From Leptodactylus fallax (lineage: Eukaryota; Chordata; Amphibia; Anura; Leptodactylidae): a stretch of 64,000 bases of DNA. The notes under the pieces were generated by a model. That model was not told where the DNA came from and did not search any database. It saw only the letters and a list, made by a program, of their open reading frames with translations. A program made the translations under genes and the position numbers. Positions 22,413-33,871 of the stretch are shown piece after piece (within the stretch, counting starts at the first letter, position 1; each line of letters begins with the position of its first letter). The DNA is taken from positions 6,615,001 through 6,679,000 of the forward strand of contig CAMRHE010000028.1 in the NCBI GenBank assembly GCA_947044405.1, written 5' to 3'.

Positions 22413-23178
22413 TTTATATTTTAAGAACATTTGTCTAAGAGTTACATGTTGAAAAGTTATTTCAAGCATCAAAAATAAAAATAGAGCAATTTTTTGTTTT
22501 GCTAAAAAATGTAATGTTGTATCTACAGCTCTGATGATTACAGAGTCCTACATCTCCATGGTAACAGACTACACAGAAACCCTAAAAGCAGCCTGAACAT
22601 GCAATTGGATGAATCCATCTCCACCTCAACTACTTCTGTCTTCGTGTAGATGGTGTCTGTAGATTGTGAAGATAGAGAGGTCTAATCAGAATACATAGAA
22701 TTTAGTATTGTAAATGTGCCCAGATAAAGCTTTAATAAAAGTGAACGTATCTATGGAAAAGTAAATCACTGAAAATTGGCTAAAATTTATGACATATCAC
22801 TGAATAGAGAATATTTATTCAATGCATTCCCTTCTAACAAGAGCAGGAATTCGGCAACACAAAAGCAAACACTAATATCACTTTAGAAAAAGTGTGCCGA
22901 AATCTAGCCTATTGCTCTATACCAGCATGCCACTGGCCCGTATGGCACTAGGTAATGGCAGAATGCCGTATATTTAAACATTCTATCTTTAGCCTCCATC
23001 AGATCCCCGGCTGATTTGCTTTAGATGAAACACGTAGGGATAGAATGGGATAGGAAAGGAGTGTGTCATTAATGGCAGTAGGTTCTGTCTTGCTATACTG
23101 CCATACTTCTAAAGGCAGTGTTACCGCCTAACTCCCCAGTGGTCTGTGGAGTGCTAGCTATGGGATTAGCCATAGAGC
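22413..23178. other. No gene or recognised repeat
   Basis: AT-rich non-coding sequence between the unrecognised frame and the Tc1 element. Confidence 0.5.
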
Positions 23179-23180
23179 TA

Positions 23181-24112
<932 letters not shown>

Positions 24113-24294
24113 TATATTTGGGCCACTTAGTAAATCGAGGGACATCAGTGAAATATTGGTGATTCCCCCACAGCCCAAAACACTGGACTGCAATAATGTT
24201 TTGTTTTTGTTTTTTTCAGTGGACAGTTTTTGGTTTGATTTTATACAAGCACCAAAACTTATATTTTAAGAATTTCAATAAAAACTAGATTTTA

Positions 24295-24662
24295 GGCCAC
24301 GAAGCGGGCCACAAAAAAGCAGCTCTGTGGGAGAAAACAGTGTTGGAAATGCATCACGGTTTTTCCAGCAGCGCTTTTCACAGAAAGCCCGCAGTTTTTT
24401 CCTCTGCGGACTTTCTGCTTCCATTATACCTATAGGGAAAACCACCAACGTTTCCGCAGGTATAATTGACATGCTGCGATTTCCAAAACCGCAATGATTT
24501 TGGAAATCGCAGCCTTTCTGTTGTGGATATTTTTCTGCAATGTGTGGATGGAATTCCTTAGAATGCCATTCACTTTGCACGGACTGGAAACGCTGCAGTT
24601 TTTGCTGCGGTATTTCTGCTACGGCCAAACCGCTGCATTAACGCCACGTGGGGCTCCCGCCT
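24295..24662. mobile_element. Family B MITE
   Basis: It starts GGCCACGAAG after TTA and ends near 'CACGTGGGGCTCCCGCC'. The two halves are complementary around the centre: 'TCCGCAGGTATAATTGACAT' near 24451, with 'GCTGCGATTTCCAAAACCGC' beside it. Termini resemble family A, but the interior differs. A 117-codon minus frame inside is a by-product of the palindrome. Confidence 0.6.
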
Positions 24663-26009
24663 CAAGCACGCTTTTTCTTCAGTGATAATCATATCATTGA
24701 AACAGGTCATATTTACTAATAGAAGGGCAGCTTTGGTCAAGTCTGCACCGTGGATGACCCTATATTTATTTTGACAAATCTTCACGCTATAAGATACACG
24801 AGTCTTTGTTACCGTATTAAGATGAATTTCTATTTGTTTCTATTCTTCAGCTTGTTTACCTGGAACACTGATCCTCATCTCAAGCATATACGGTAAAGAA
24901 AAGCTCTGAACTCACAGGTCACAGCTGCAACTCATTCAATATGGATGCCCCCATAAAGAGATACAGAGACCCGTAAAGACCAAAGATTAATATAATATAC
25001 ATTAAGAACTTAAACTAAAAATATATATTGACACATTTATTTCGTCTTATTTGTTTTTAAGAAATAAGGTCACAACATCCCTTTTAATGAATCCCTTTAA
25101 AATAAGTCTCCATTGATGTATTATAATGATGAAGCAGAGGGGGGGGAGGGGGGCCTATTATGACATGGTTAAACACTGAGCTGTAATTTCTAAACTGCAT
25201 AAATTCTGTGTTTTCACCTATTATGATCCAGACAGTCAAACTGAACAATTTTGAAAGAAAATGACCACAGCGTGATTAATTGCAAGCTTGCAGAATTTGT
25301 AGCTTCGCGAGTAAATCAGCAGCTCAGAATTGCTAACTCGCTAAAATATAAACTAATTTTAGTCTCTGTATATTAAAATATAATCCATCTTCTTCTTCCA
25401 TAGGGAGAGCTAATTAGAAATTGTGACTGACATAAGGGATAGAATCGAGAGAACGCTGGGATTAAGTGCACTCGTAGAAAAACTGCGCCCAGGAGAAAAT
25501 AGACAGAATTTCCACATATTGCATTCCACATGACATAGTGTCCAGGAAAACAAATTTGCCCAGTGTCATTTTTCCCTACATGGTAATTTCTTGGAATTAC
25601 AATCTCGGCTTTGCTTAAAACATATTTTAATTAAAAAACATTTCGCTCAAGACCAGACTAATATCTCTAGATTGCTAAAGCACATAAATTAAGGTAATGT
25701 AGCATCCCATTGGTGAAATATTTATGTTTGATAGTAATTTAAACTGTTGCCTGCAGACTTTAATTAATACATATGTTAATGAGGGAGCAAAACAATAAGA
25801 AGTTGCATTTGGCTTCTAACCAGTGTTTTAAAGGATAGCTTGTGCTTAGTGGAAGGCGGCACGTCCGGGAAATAAATGTAATTTTGTATTTATTTACCCA
25901 GTAACCTTTTATGGAAGGGTACATTTATTTAAAAAAAAATTTGGAGTCATTTGATCATTTTGAGCAAATGTTTCTTAATTATGTCTTAGCAATGGCTGTA
26001 CTTTGTATT
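24663..26009. other. Repeat-poor AT-rich stretch
   Basis: 25240-25800 in particular has no repeat seen elsewhere in the window and several TAATTA/ATTA words of the kind bound by homeodomain proteins, for example 'GCTAATTAGAAATTG' near 25409 and 'ACTTTAATTAATAC' near 25758. Such words are common by chance in AT-rich DNA. A G-rich patch lies at 25139-25153. Confidence 0.4.
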
Positions 26010-26425
26010 ATCTGCAGGTATCTTCCCTCACCTCATGGTGGCTCTGCACAGTGCTGCATCCCAGGAAGGACGTGGGGCGTGCTGAGCGTCCTGGCGTCAA
26101 GATGTTCAGTGCACCCCACGTGAACGCTGAGGCCTCAGCAGTGAGCCTGGGTTGCGTGATGTCAGACGCAGGCCGGAAGAGGCCTAAAGAGGATGCAGGG
26201 GGACCATTGGACACCCAGGAGAGGTGAGTATAACTGTTTGTTGTTTTTACTCACCTTCCCTGGTGCTGCACAAGTTCGGTCGCTACCTATTTGATTATTC
26301 CAATAGGGAACAGCTGATATTGTACTCACCGATCCCAGCCCCTGTTGAGTCTGGCCTTTGGACATGGATGCTGAAGAATGTTGTAGCGTCCTCTGGAGGA
26401 AGAAGTGGAGGCCAGACTAGATAGG
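26010..26425. repeat. Diverged family C-like (hAT) element
   Basis: 'GTGAGTATAACTGTTTGTTG' followed by 'TTTTTACTCACCTTCCCTGG' matches the interiors of the C elements near 32780 and 59260. Terminal repeats could not be found. Open frames on both strands here are GC-driven and not called. Confidence 0.45.
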
Positions 26426-26774
26426 AATGGGTGAGTGAAACATCAGCTGTTAATAAACCAATAAGGTAGTGACCAATAAAAAAAATGCCGCCCTTCAGTT
26501 TGTCCCTTGCACAGGCTCAACTACAAAAATACCATATATCCAAAAAGCTAAAGCCAAGCTGTCCAATAGAAATACTTATAGTGACAATACAGTCTAGACA
26601 TATGTAAACAGGCACATTACCCATATTAAGCTGCCTCCTCCTGGGATAATGCCCACCCCAACACGTGTCATGTATCCTGCCTTCACCCCTAGAAGAAGGC
26701 AGTGCTGAAAAGAGGGTTGGGGCGGGCATCGAGATAGATGGGACTCACATCCCATCACCCTATGCATATGCCAT

Positions 26775-27178
26775 AAATGTCTAAGGTGGAAACAGGTTCC
26801 ATTTCAAGGAAACTTTATGCGTAAAAATGCAGGTAGCATGTTACAGAGAAGAAGTAGCTGGGCAGAATGATATATGGTCTTATTGTAAAAAAAAAAAAAA
26901 AAAAAAAAGAGCTGACTGCTATCTCTGTATGTAAACCAGCCAGTATAATTTAGTGATCCAAACATCTTGGGTAATTGTGAGTTTACATTAAGAGATAGCT
27001 ATTAGAGTAGGACCGCCTACTGGACTCCTAAACTAAAATGAGCAGAGGTTCAGATCAATATATGACAAGTTAGACTGAATGTTTTCCTACACAACCATAT
27101 ATCAATCTTCTCAGCTCTTCCTGCTCTATAACATGCTGCCTGAATTTTCAATGTGTCAGGTTCCCTTTAATGATGTCA
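26775..27178. mobile_element. T2-like fold-back element
   Basis: 'GCATGTTACAGAGAAGAAG' near 26837 is complementary to the 'CTCAGCTCTTCCTGCTCTAT' region near 27111, and the right end is 'TGTCAGGTTCCCTTTAA'. It matches 43094-43497 over both halves. It has an A-run at its centre (26887-26908). The left TTAA is decayed. Confidence 0.6.
26887..26908 (+). repeat. Poly(A) run
   Basis: 22 A residues inside the fold-back element. Confidence 0.9.
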
Positions 27179-27800
27179 TTTTGGTACAGAATACAATGTG
27201 CAGTTTCTAATCTATCCTTAGCCCAATCCATTGCATCTGCTATCGGGCCCTCTCAGTCATGATAAATACGCAGCTTTTCATCACAGATTTTTACCTCCAT
27301 CCTAATGAACAAAACTTGATATTTCTTGGCTTCCTCACCTTACACTGTCACATCGCTCCATTCAGGGCATTAATCAAGTATTGAAATAAATTAGAAATAT
27401 TCGCGCTGATGTGCCCTTCTCCGTGTGCACAGAGGCCGCTATGTGGAGATCTTACATTTCATGTGCATGTTTCACTGTCAAACCACTGAGGTACTTCAGA
27501 AAATAAAACGGGAAGCGTTGTCATATTAAGTGCGGCGCTTCCTGTCAGATACAACCTGCCGAGGGGATGTACAGGCTGAAATCTGTCACCAGGTGATTCC
27601 TACTGGTTTATTATCTCTCCTGTATATTTCTCACAGCCCCTTAGAAGACTAAGATAATGCAATGTCAATAACCAAAGCAGTCTAATGTTTCAGGGATGTG
27701 CAGTGGTAGTTATCACCCCAAACTCTACTGCCCAGGGAGGTCCTAAGACCCCTCTGCCACATATTGAGATTTCTTTATCATAAATAGGGCATGGAAGATG
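27179..27800. other. No gene or recognised repeat
   Basis: Low-copy sequence. No open frame of note. Confidence 0.5.
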
Positions 27801-28052
27801 GGTGAGTCTAATGTCCCATAGTGGCTCTTCATGTAGTATAATGTCCCACAGCGACTCGCTATATAATATATTGTACCATAGTCGCTCTCCATGTAGCATA
27901 ATTTCCCATAGTGGCTCTCCATATAGCATAATGTCCTACAGTGGTTCTCTATATACTATAATGTCCCACAGTGGCTCTCCATATAGTATAATGTCCCATA
28001 GTGACTCTCCATATAGTATAATGTCCAATAGCAGCTCTCTATTTAGTATAAC
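27801..28052 (+). repeat. 30-bp minisatellite, array 1
   Basis: About eight units of a 30-bp repeat built as TAGTATAATGTCCCATAG followed by TGGCTCTCCATA. Since 30 is a multiple of three, both strands stay open, giving artificial 10-residue protein repeats. Units differ by a few substitutions. Confidence 0.9.
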
Positions 28053-28164
28053 CACAGAAAAGATAATATCCCATATATAAAGGACTAAGGTTCAATTCCC
28101 ATCCATATAAAATATAAACTTTTATTCAAATTGCAATAAAATACTGGTCTGACTTATCGTTCTA
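28053..28164 (+). repeat. Duplicated spacer between minisatellite arrays
   Basis: Matches 28709-28844: 'AACCACAGA.AAGA', 'AAAGGACTAAGGTTCAATT' and 'TTTATTCAAATTGCAATAAA' are shared, and 'CTGACTTATCGTTCTA' follows after a short deletion. The spacer copy shows that array plus spacer were duplicated together. Confidence 0.75.
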
Positions 28165-28712
28165 TAGTATAATGTCCCATAGTGGGTCTCCATATAGTAT
28201 AATATCCAATAGTGACTCTTCATACAGTATAATATTCCATAACGACTCTCCATATAGTATACTGTCCCATAGCGACTCTCCATATAGTATAATGTCCCAT
28301 AGTGGTTCTCCATATAGTATAATGTCCAATAGTGGTTTTCCATATAGTATAATGTCCCATAGTGGCTCTCCATATAGTATAATGTCCCATAGCGACTCTC
28401 CATTTAGTATAATGTCTTATAGCGGTTCTCCATATAGTATAATGTCCCATAGTGGTTCTCCAAAATAGTATAATGTCCAATAGTGGTTTTCCATATAGTA
28501 TAATGTCCCATAGTGGTTCTCCATATAGTATAATGTCCCATAGTGGTTCTCCATATAGTGTCCCATAGCGGTTCTCCATATAGTATAATGTCCCATAGCG
28601 ACTCTCCATATAGTATAATGTCCCATAGCGACTCTCCATATAGTATAATGTCCCATAGTTACTCTCCATATAGTATAATGTCCAATAGCGGCTCTCCATT
28701 TAGTATAACCAC
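28165..28712 (+). repeat. 30-bp minisatellite, array 2
   Basis: About 18 units of the same 30-bp repeat, one with an extra base (near 28463) and one shortened by several bases (near 28558). Substitutions alternate between AGTGG and AGCGA variants. The long frames on both strands (98 and 159 codons) are repeat artefacts. Confidence 0.95.
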
Positions 28713-28865
28713 AGAGAAGAAAAAAAATCCAATAAATAAGGACTAAGGTTTAATTTTCATCCCCTTAAAATATAACTTTTATTCAAATTGCAATAAAATA
28801 CTGGTGATGATTGTGGTGGGGGGGCTGTCTGACTTATCGTTCTAATCTGTCCTATTACACCACAA

Positions 28866-28905
<40 letters not shown>

Positions 28906-29196
28906 AATGATGAGGGAAATGCAGAATTTTCTATAAATACATAGAACAATCACAATTATTGGCTAGCCTGAATGCTAGTAATAAGGGACAAAGAGAGATA
29001 ATGCCCCAACTAGGAATCATTATTCTGCACCCTCCTTTGGAAATTTTGAGATGGGAAATTGGCAGCTACTGGGCGTCTAAACTTCACAATCATCACCAGT
29101 ATTTTATTTCAATTTGAATAAAAGTTATATTTTATGGGGATGGAAATTGAACCTTAGTCCTTATACATGGAATTTTTTTCTTCTCTGTGGTTAATC
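28706..29196. repeat. Inverted repeat, ~110-bp arms around a 265-bp spacer
   Basis: The left arm 28706-28820 has 'GGACTAAGGTTTAATTTTC', 'TTTATTCAAATTGCAATAAA' and 'ATACTGGTGATGATTGTG'. It is repeated in reverse at 29086-29196 ('CACAATCATCACCAGTATTT' to 'CTTCTCTGTGGTT'). The spacer contains (AAT)n. It looks like the two ends of a fold-back element lying between minisatellite arrays. Confidence 0.75.
28866..28904 (+). repeat. (AAT)n microsatellite
   Basis: Thirteen uninterrupted AAT-type units inside the inverted-repeat spacer. Confidence 0.95.
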
Positions 29197-29225
29197 CTTG
29201 GTCCATACTGAACCTATAGGAGTCG

Positions 29226-29726
29226 TATATTTAATGTATCCGTATAGTATAATGTTCCATATTGGATTTCCACACAGTGTAATGTCCAATATCTGCACCT
29301 CATGTAGTATAATGTCCCATAATGGACAATATAATGACCTCAGTGCTCCTCACACAGCATAATGTCCCATACTGGTCCTCCACACAGTATAATGTCCCAT
29401 AGCGGCCCCCATACAGTTTAATGTCCCATAGCGGCCCCCATACATTATAAGGTCCCATAGTGGCCCCTCCATACAGTATAATGTCCCATAGTAACCACAC
29501 AGCATAATGTCCCATAGTTGCCACCATACAGTATAATGTCCCATAGTGACCCCTCCATACAGTATAATGTCCCATAGCGGCCCCCATACAGTATAAGGTC
29601 CCATAGTGGCCCCTCCATACAGTATAATGTCCCATAGTAACCACACAGCATAATGTCCCATAGTTGCCACCATACAGTATAATGTCCCATAGTGACCCCC
29701 ACCCCTTACAGTATAGTGTCCAATAG
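29226..29726 (+). repeat. Minisatellite array 3, 28-31-bp variant with higher-order period
   Basis: Same core as arrays 1-2 (CAGTATAATGTCCCATAG) but with CGGCCCCCATA-type linkers and variable unit length. A block beginning ATAAGGTCCCATAG at 29447 recurs at 29593, a higher-order period of 146 bp containing about five subunits. Long minus-strand frames up to 135 codons are artefacts of the repeat. Confidence 0.9.
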
Positions 29727-29984
29727 CGGCCTCAGGGCTCTTCTGACCTTGGGGCATAGTTCTAGCGGGCTGTGGATTCAGGTGACATTATGACACAATG
29801 ATGCTACCTGAGCCACTGAAAGCCTAAAGTGACCTATAGTTTGAGTATGAAGGAAAACAATGGGGCAGGAGGGAGCTATAGAATCCTGTGCTCACCGCGG
29901 TAATCAACTGCATAGGAGGATGCAATAATCCCAATTATCATTATTATCTTCCCCTAAACCTCCTTACCAAGTTCCTTCCAAAAC

Positions 29985-30127
29985 TGTCTGACAGTGTACC
30001 CACAAGAATTGATGGAAGTCAAAGGTCACAACAAATATTGATAGGGTTTTAGATTTCTCTTTTCTTCAACAATAAACAACTTTGCTGCTTTTTTCCACAG
30101 CTGCCTAATACATTTGCTCAATAATGG
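29985..30127 (+). mobile_element. Family K fragment, copy 3
   Basis: Keeps 'AAAACTGTCTGACAGTGTA', 'TCAAAGGTCACAACAAATAT' and 'CACAGCTGCCTAATACATTT', the 3' part of K. The upstream part is missing, and a GATA microsatellite adjoins its end. Confidence 0.6.

Positions 30128-30181
<54 letters not shown>
30128..30181 (+). repeat. (GATA)n microsatellite
   Basis: About 13 GATA units, uninterrupted, directly at the end of the K fragment. Confidence 0.95.
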
Positions 30182-30384
30182 ATTCTTGCCCTGTGTTCAC
30201 ACTGCAGACCTGTTCTGGGTCCAAGAGGGATGTCTATTTAGTGTAGGGTCCCACCTAGATGAGGTCGCCTTGTTGGGGCAGGTACAGGGCTTCCTATTGT
30301 TTGATTAAATATGTATAACAAAGAACCTAAAATTTATATATTTAGTCTATAGACCATATTAGTTTATCTATATGTGCCAATAAT

Positions 30385-31034
30385 GGTGGTGATGCAGTTT
30401 GAAATAGTTGTAGTCCATCTTTGTCGCACAGGCCTTTTGTTGCCCCAAAGATGCGCCACTTCTCTTGTACTGTGCCCTGTTCGCCACTTTATGAAAGTGG
30501 GCAAAACAGGTCAAAGAGAAAGGCAAACTAAAGCAGGGATGCCTGACAAATTTATTGGTGTAGATTTTTACTTATCTAATTTCTAATTATCAAGAGTCTT
30601 AAGTTCCCCCCACCATATGCAGTCATACAATTGCTCTCTATAAAGGTAGTCATAAATTTTTAGATTAACAGAGGTCAAAATGTGTATGTTACCTATGTGT
30701 CCATGACATGCTTATCACTGAATATTAACCATTGTAAAATTACATTACATCGCACCACATTTAAGTATTTTAGATATTTTTACAATTTGTATGGAAAGGG
30801 GCGTGGCTCTCCACAAGGGGTATAGCCAAAGTTGCAACACTGTATGCCAAATATACACCAAAATGTTGTTACATTTTTGTGCCGTAACTAGGCCGACTAA
30901 TAATAGAAAGTATAAACATAGACCAGACAGTCTGACAAATTTATCATCCAGAATCAGCCACTATGATAAATCTGGTGTAGTATAAGGCTGCCTAGTCTAA
31001 CTTTTAGAAAGTATTAGTAAATCTGCCCCAGTCT
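30385..31034. repeat. Family F repeat, two diverged copies
   Basis: 30385-30590 and 30780-31034. Recurring words are 'GACAAATTTAT', 'TGATAAATCTGGTGTA' and the terminal 'AGTAAATCTGCCCCA'. Matches are found at 38395-38535 and, weaker, near 37700-37850 and 60540-60820. No coding function. Between the copies (30591-30779) I see nothing recognisable. Confidence 0.5.
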
Positions 31035-31532
31035 TTCCTTTCTATCTATTCCATATCCATTGTTTATTGCGCTGTGTATCCCACATGAAGGGAAGACTTA
31101 ATATCAAGAATCCAAAGCTCTTTAGATTGTTTTATTCTCCTGCAAGACACAGTTACAAGGCGAAGATCAGTTAAACTCTTTACAACAAGCCCGAGACTGT
31201 AAGAACAGAAGATTGTTCAAGATTAGACTGCGTGAACCAGATGAAAAGGATAAGTAACAATGGGGGAAAAAAAAAAACGATAAAATCCCTCCGAGATGCA
31301 AGAGAAAAATGTACAGTGCCAAACGTAACACAGCTACTTAAGATCTGCCGGAGTCTTTATCTTTATATAGAGCTCAGTCTATACTTGCTATGGTAAGATG
31401 TCTCAATGACTATAATTACATGCACTGCCCCTTAAGTTACTGTATAGCTAGTATAATAAGTTCACTTCACTTTGGTAGTCACTCCTAATTTCATGTATCG
31501 AATTACTTGATGCTGGGATTCCATAGCTCTTA

Positions 31533-31536
<4 letters not shown>
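31035..31536. other. No gene or recognised repeat
   Basis: Low-copy sequence without a frame of note. Confidence 0.5.
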
Positions 31537-31585
<49 letters not shown>

Positions 31586-31630
31586 CACATACACACACAC
31601 ATATATACATACATATATATATCTCTCTAT
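31537..31630. repeat. (AT)n(AC)n compound microsatellite
   Basis: About 20 AT units followed by mixed ACAT/AC and ATCT tracts. Confidence 0.95.
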
Positions 31631-32521
31631 CTCCAGACGGAGGTTTCATCTAATTTAATTTCTTTGTTTAAGAAAAATAAAAGTGACTTCTAATCTAACA
31701 GGAAATCACAGAGATCATGAAACTTGGTGTTAAAAATTGAGAAGAAATTCTTATAGCTATGGACTCAATGGGGGTAAATGGAGTCTTAATGAAGACCTCA
31801 CGTGGCGCAAGATGTGCCTCAATTATTAAGAGGCTCCAGCAGAAAGAGGGAGATGGCACACCTTTACTGCAAGAAAGGGTCAAGCCCCAAAGATGTGCCA
31901 CAATTCTACCTATCTATGCCAGAAAACTGACATGGAGGGGATAGTAGAGGTCTTGGTGCTGAAATCTGCACTGGTAGCTAAAATGAAGGGGCAAAAACAC
32001 TAAGCTGAGTGCTGTGCCCCTCATCGGTTCAGGTCAGAGAGCACAGTATACGGGCTCATAGATTAAGTGTTTCTGCTCCTTTGTATCTACAATTATTGGG
32101 GGTCTCACCATCCAGAGCCTCACCCTCCAAAACTTCTGACATGTCACTATGATGTGTCAAAGTTGTAGTTTTTTTTTTTTTTTAAATAATAGGCCTTATT
32201 TGCTACTTAAAAGAGATCTCTGACTATACAATACAATTCAGTGCTTCAATATGACCCACTCCATGAATTTTTAAAAAGTTTTTCACTTTAGACATCTGTG
32301 GCATATCCACAGGTATGCATGTCTGTGAATAGTGTTCCCTGACCCCAGCTCTGAAAGCTAATGTGGCTAGTGGAGGGATCAGGTCAGGAGGACCAAATAG
32401 TCGGAAGTCCCAACCCATCTATCGATAGCCCTTTGGCCCAACACTGAAAGAATATCTAGATTATTTTTTGTAATTGTTGAATTTAAATTATGACAAAAAA
32501 GTAAGCAGTCATTTTTACCTG
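31631..32521. other. No gene
   Basis: 31690-31950 has two overlapping 61-68-codon frames on opposite strands without domains. T-run at 32168-32183. Nothing else recognised. Confidence 0.45.
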
Positions 32522-32529
32522 GTCCCCAC

Positions 32530-32963
32530 TAGAGATGGGCAAACCTCTAAAGATTTGTTTCCTTTTGGGTTCAGAAGGTTATGACCAAGATTTGTTTCGG
32601 GTTGAACAAGTTTATCATGACGTCATGAAGCTCGGCACACCCCATGTGACTGCAAAGGCCCAATCACAAGCCTCAGTGGTGACCACGGGCACATGAGGTC
32701 ACCCAGAAAACAAGAAGATGATCCAGAGAGCTGCTGAGGCTGCAAGGAGGTCCAGAAGAGGTGATGGAAGGGGAGTATAAGTGTTTGTTGCTTTTTTTTT
32801 TTGTTTTTTTGTTTTTTAACCTCCCCTGGGCTTCTACCTATTATACCTAGGGGGATCTGAAAAGACCCCATAGTATAATAATTTCACTTGCAGTTCACGG
32901 TTGATGAACCCCTAAAATTTTCGGTCGAACTGGGCTCACTTTGAATCAGTTCGCCCATCTCTA
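32530..32963. mobile_element. Family C hAT-like MITE with intact 8-bp duplication
   Basis: 434 bp. The left end TAGAGATGGGCAAAC and the reversed right end TAGAGATGGGCGAAC match at 14 of 15 positions. GTCCCCAC stands immediately outside both ends (32522-32529 and 32964-32971). An 8-bp target duplication and short ends with this sequence indicate the hAT superfamily. The interior has GC-rich 'CATGTGACTGCAAAGGCCCA' and a T-rich stretch; it encodes no transposase. Other, more decayed copies are at 26010, 35838 and 58718. Confidence 0.85.
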
Positions 32964-32971
32964 GTCCCCAC

Positions 32972-33871
32972 CTTTATCTGCCCCCCATTTAATGTTACGC
33001 TAGTTTTTACTTCTATATTTTACTACTATTCCCAATGTGTTGTAATATTTTCTGGATATACCACCTCTTACATAGTTCTTAGTATATGACAAATTATTGT
33101 CTGTTGGTTTTTTTATTTGCTCATTATATTACATCATATAAATTATAAAACTTACATAAATTATAAATCTTCAATTAAAAAAAAAAAGAGGAGAAAATCA
33201 GAGTAATGCAACTGGAATGTACACGTATATAATTTTGCATTATATTCTGTTTGGTATAATGGTATAGAGATGTCACACCTCTAACAACTTATCAAGATCC
33301 TATAAAGCAAGCAGTAAGTGATATAATTGTATCCCATAATGCAAATCAATGGACCATGCTTTGTGAAGAAACTGAACCAGCAGGGCTCTATTGTAGTGAT
33401 CAGCGCTAAAAGTAATATAATTCTAAAACCTGTCATTTAATGCAAATGGACCTTTTGAAATACACTAGATCACTCAACTCAAGATCTATAGGAAAGGTTG
33501 TATTTATCACTATGTACTGGAGGACCAGCGCCTATGACAGCATCTCACAGAGCGGCAACTGAAAGCCAATATTGAGAGAATCCTTAATTATTTTCTACAT
33601 TTACATGCTCCCTTCTCTAGAGTGAAACCAGCTCTTCTTTTCTAGGAAGGAGAGGGGGAGTGTGAGCCAGTTATTACTGGGCAGGCAGCACCTTAAAGTG
33701 CCCTGAGCAGCTGGTGTCCAAGCTGTGCGTCCATGGCCGTGTGGTGGTCTATAGGAACCAGTAGCCTTGCTGACTAGTGTAACACCAGAGACCAGGGCTG
33801 ACGGCTGCTCTACCAATCAGTGTTGACACTAGGTAGAATATTTTCATAGTTTATGGGAGCTTAGATGAGGT
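32972..33871. other. No gene or recognised repeat
   Basis: Low-copy AT-rich sequence with an A-run at 33178-33188. A 71-codon minus frame near 33601-33816 is unsupported. Confidence 0.5.

Noticed and set aside
28122..28746. Long open frames on both strands encoding 10-residue repeats (MSHSGSPYSI and MESRYGTLYY types)
   Set aside because: The DNA repeat is 30 bp, a multiple of three, so any stop-free unit keeps all copies open. Both strands are equally open and unit variants do not favour synonymous changes; this is a repeat artefact.
27801..29726. CRISPR-like spaced repeats
   Set aside because: Units are directly adjacent tandem repeats with no unique spacers of constant length, in a vertebrate genome.
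29300..29757. Minus-strand frames of 85-135 codons rich in GHYTV/GTLYC
   Set aside because: They come from the 28-31-bp minisatellite; overlapping frames show the same words in different phase.
30128..30181. (GATA)n as a sex-chromosome marker
   Set aside because: GATA tracts occur throughout vertebrate genomes; one short array says nothing about sex linkage.
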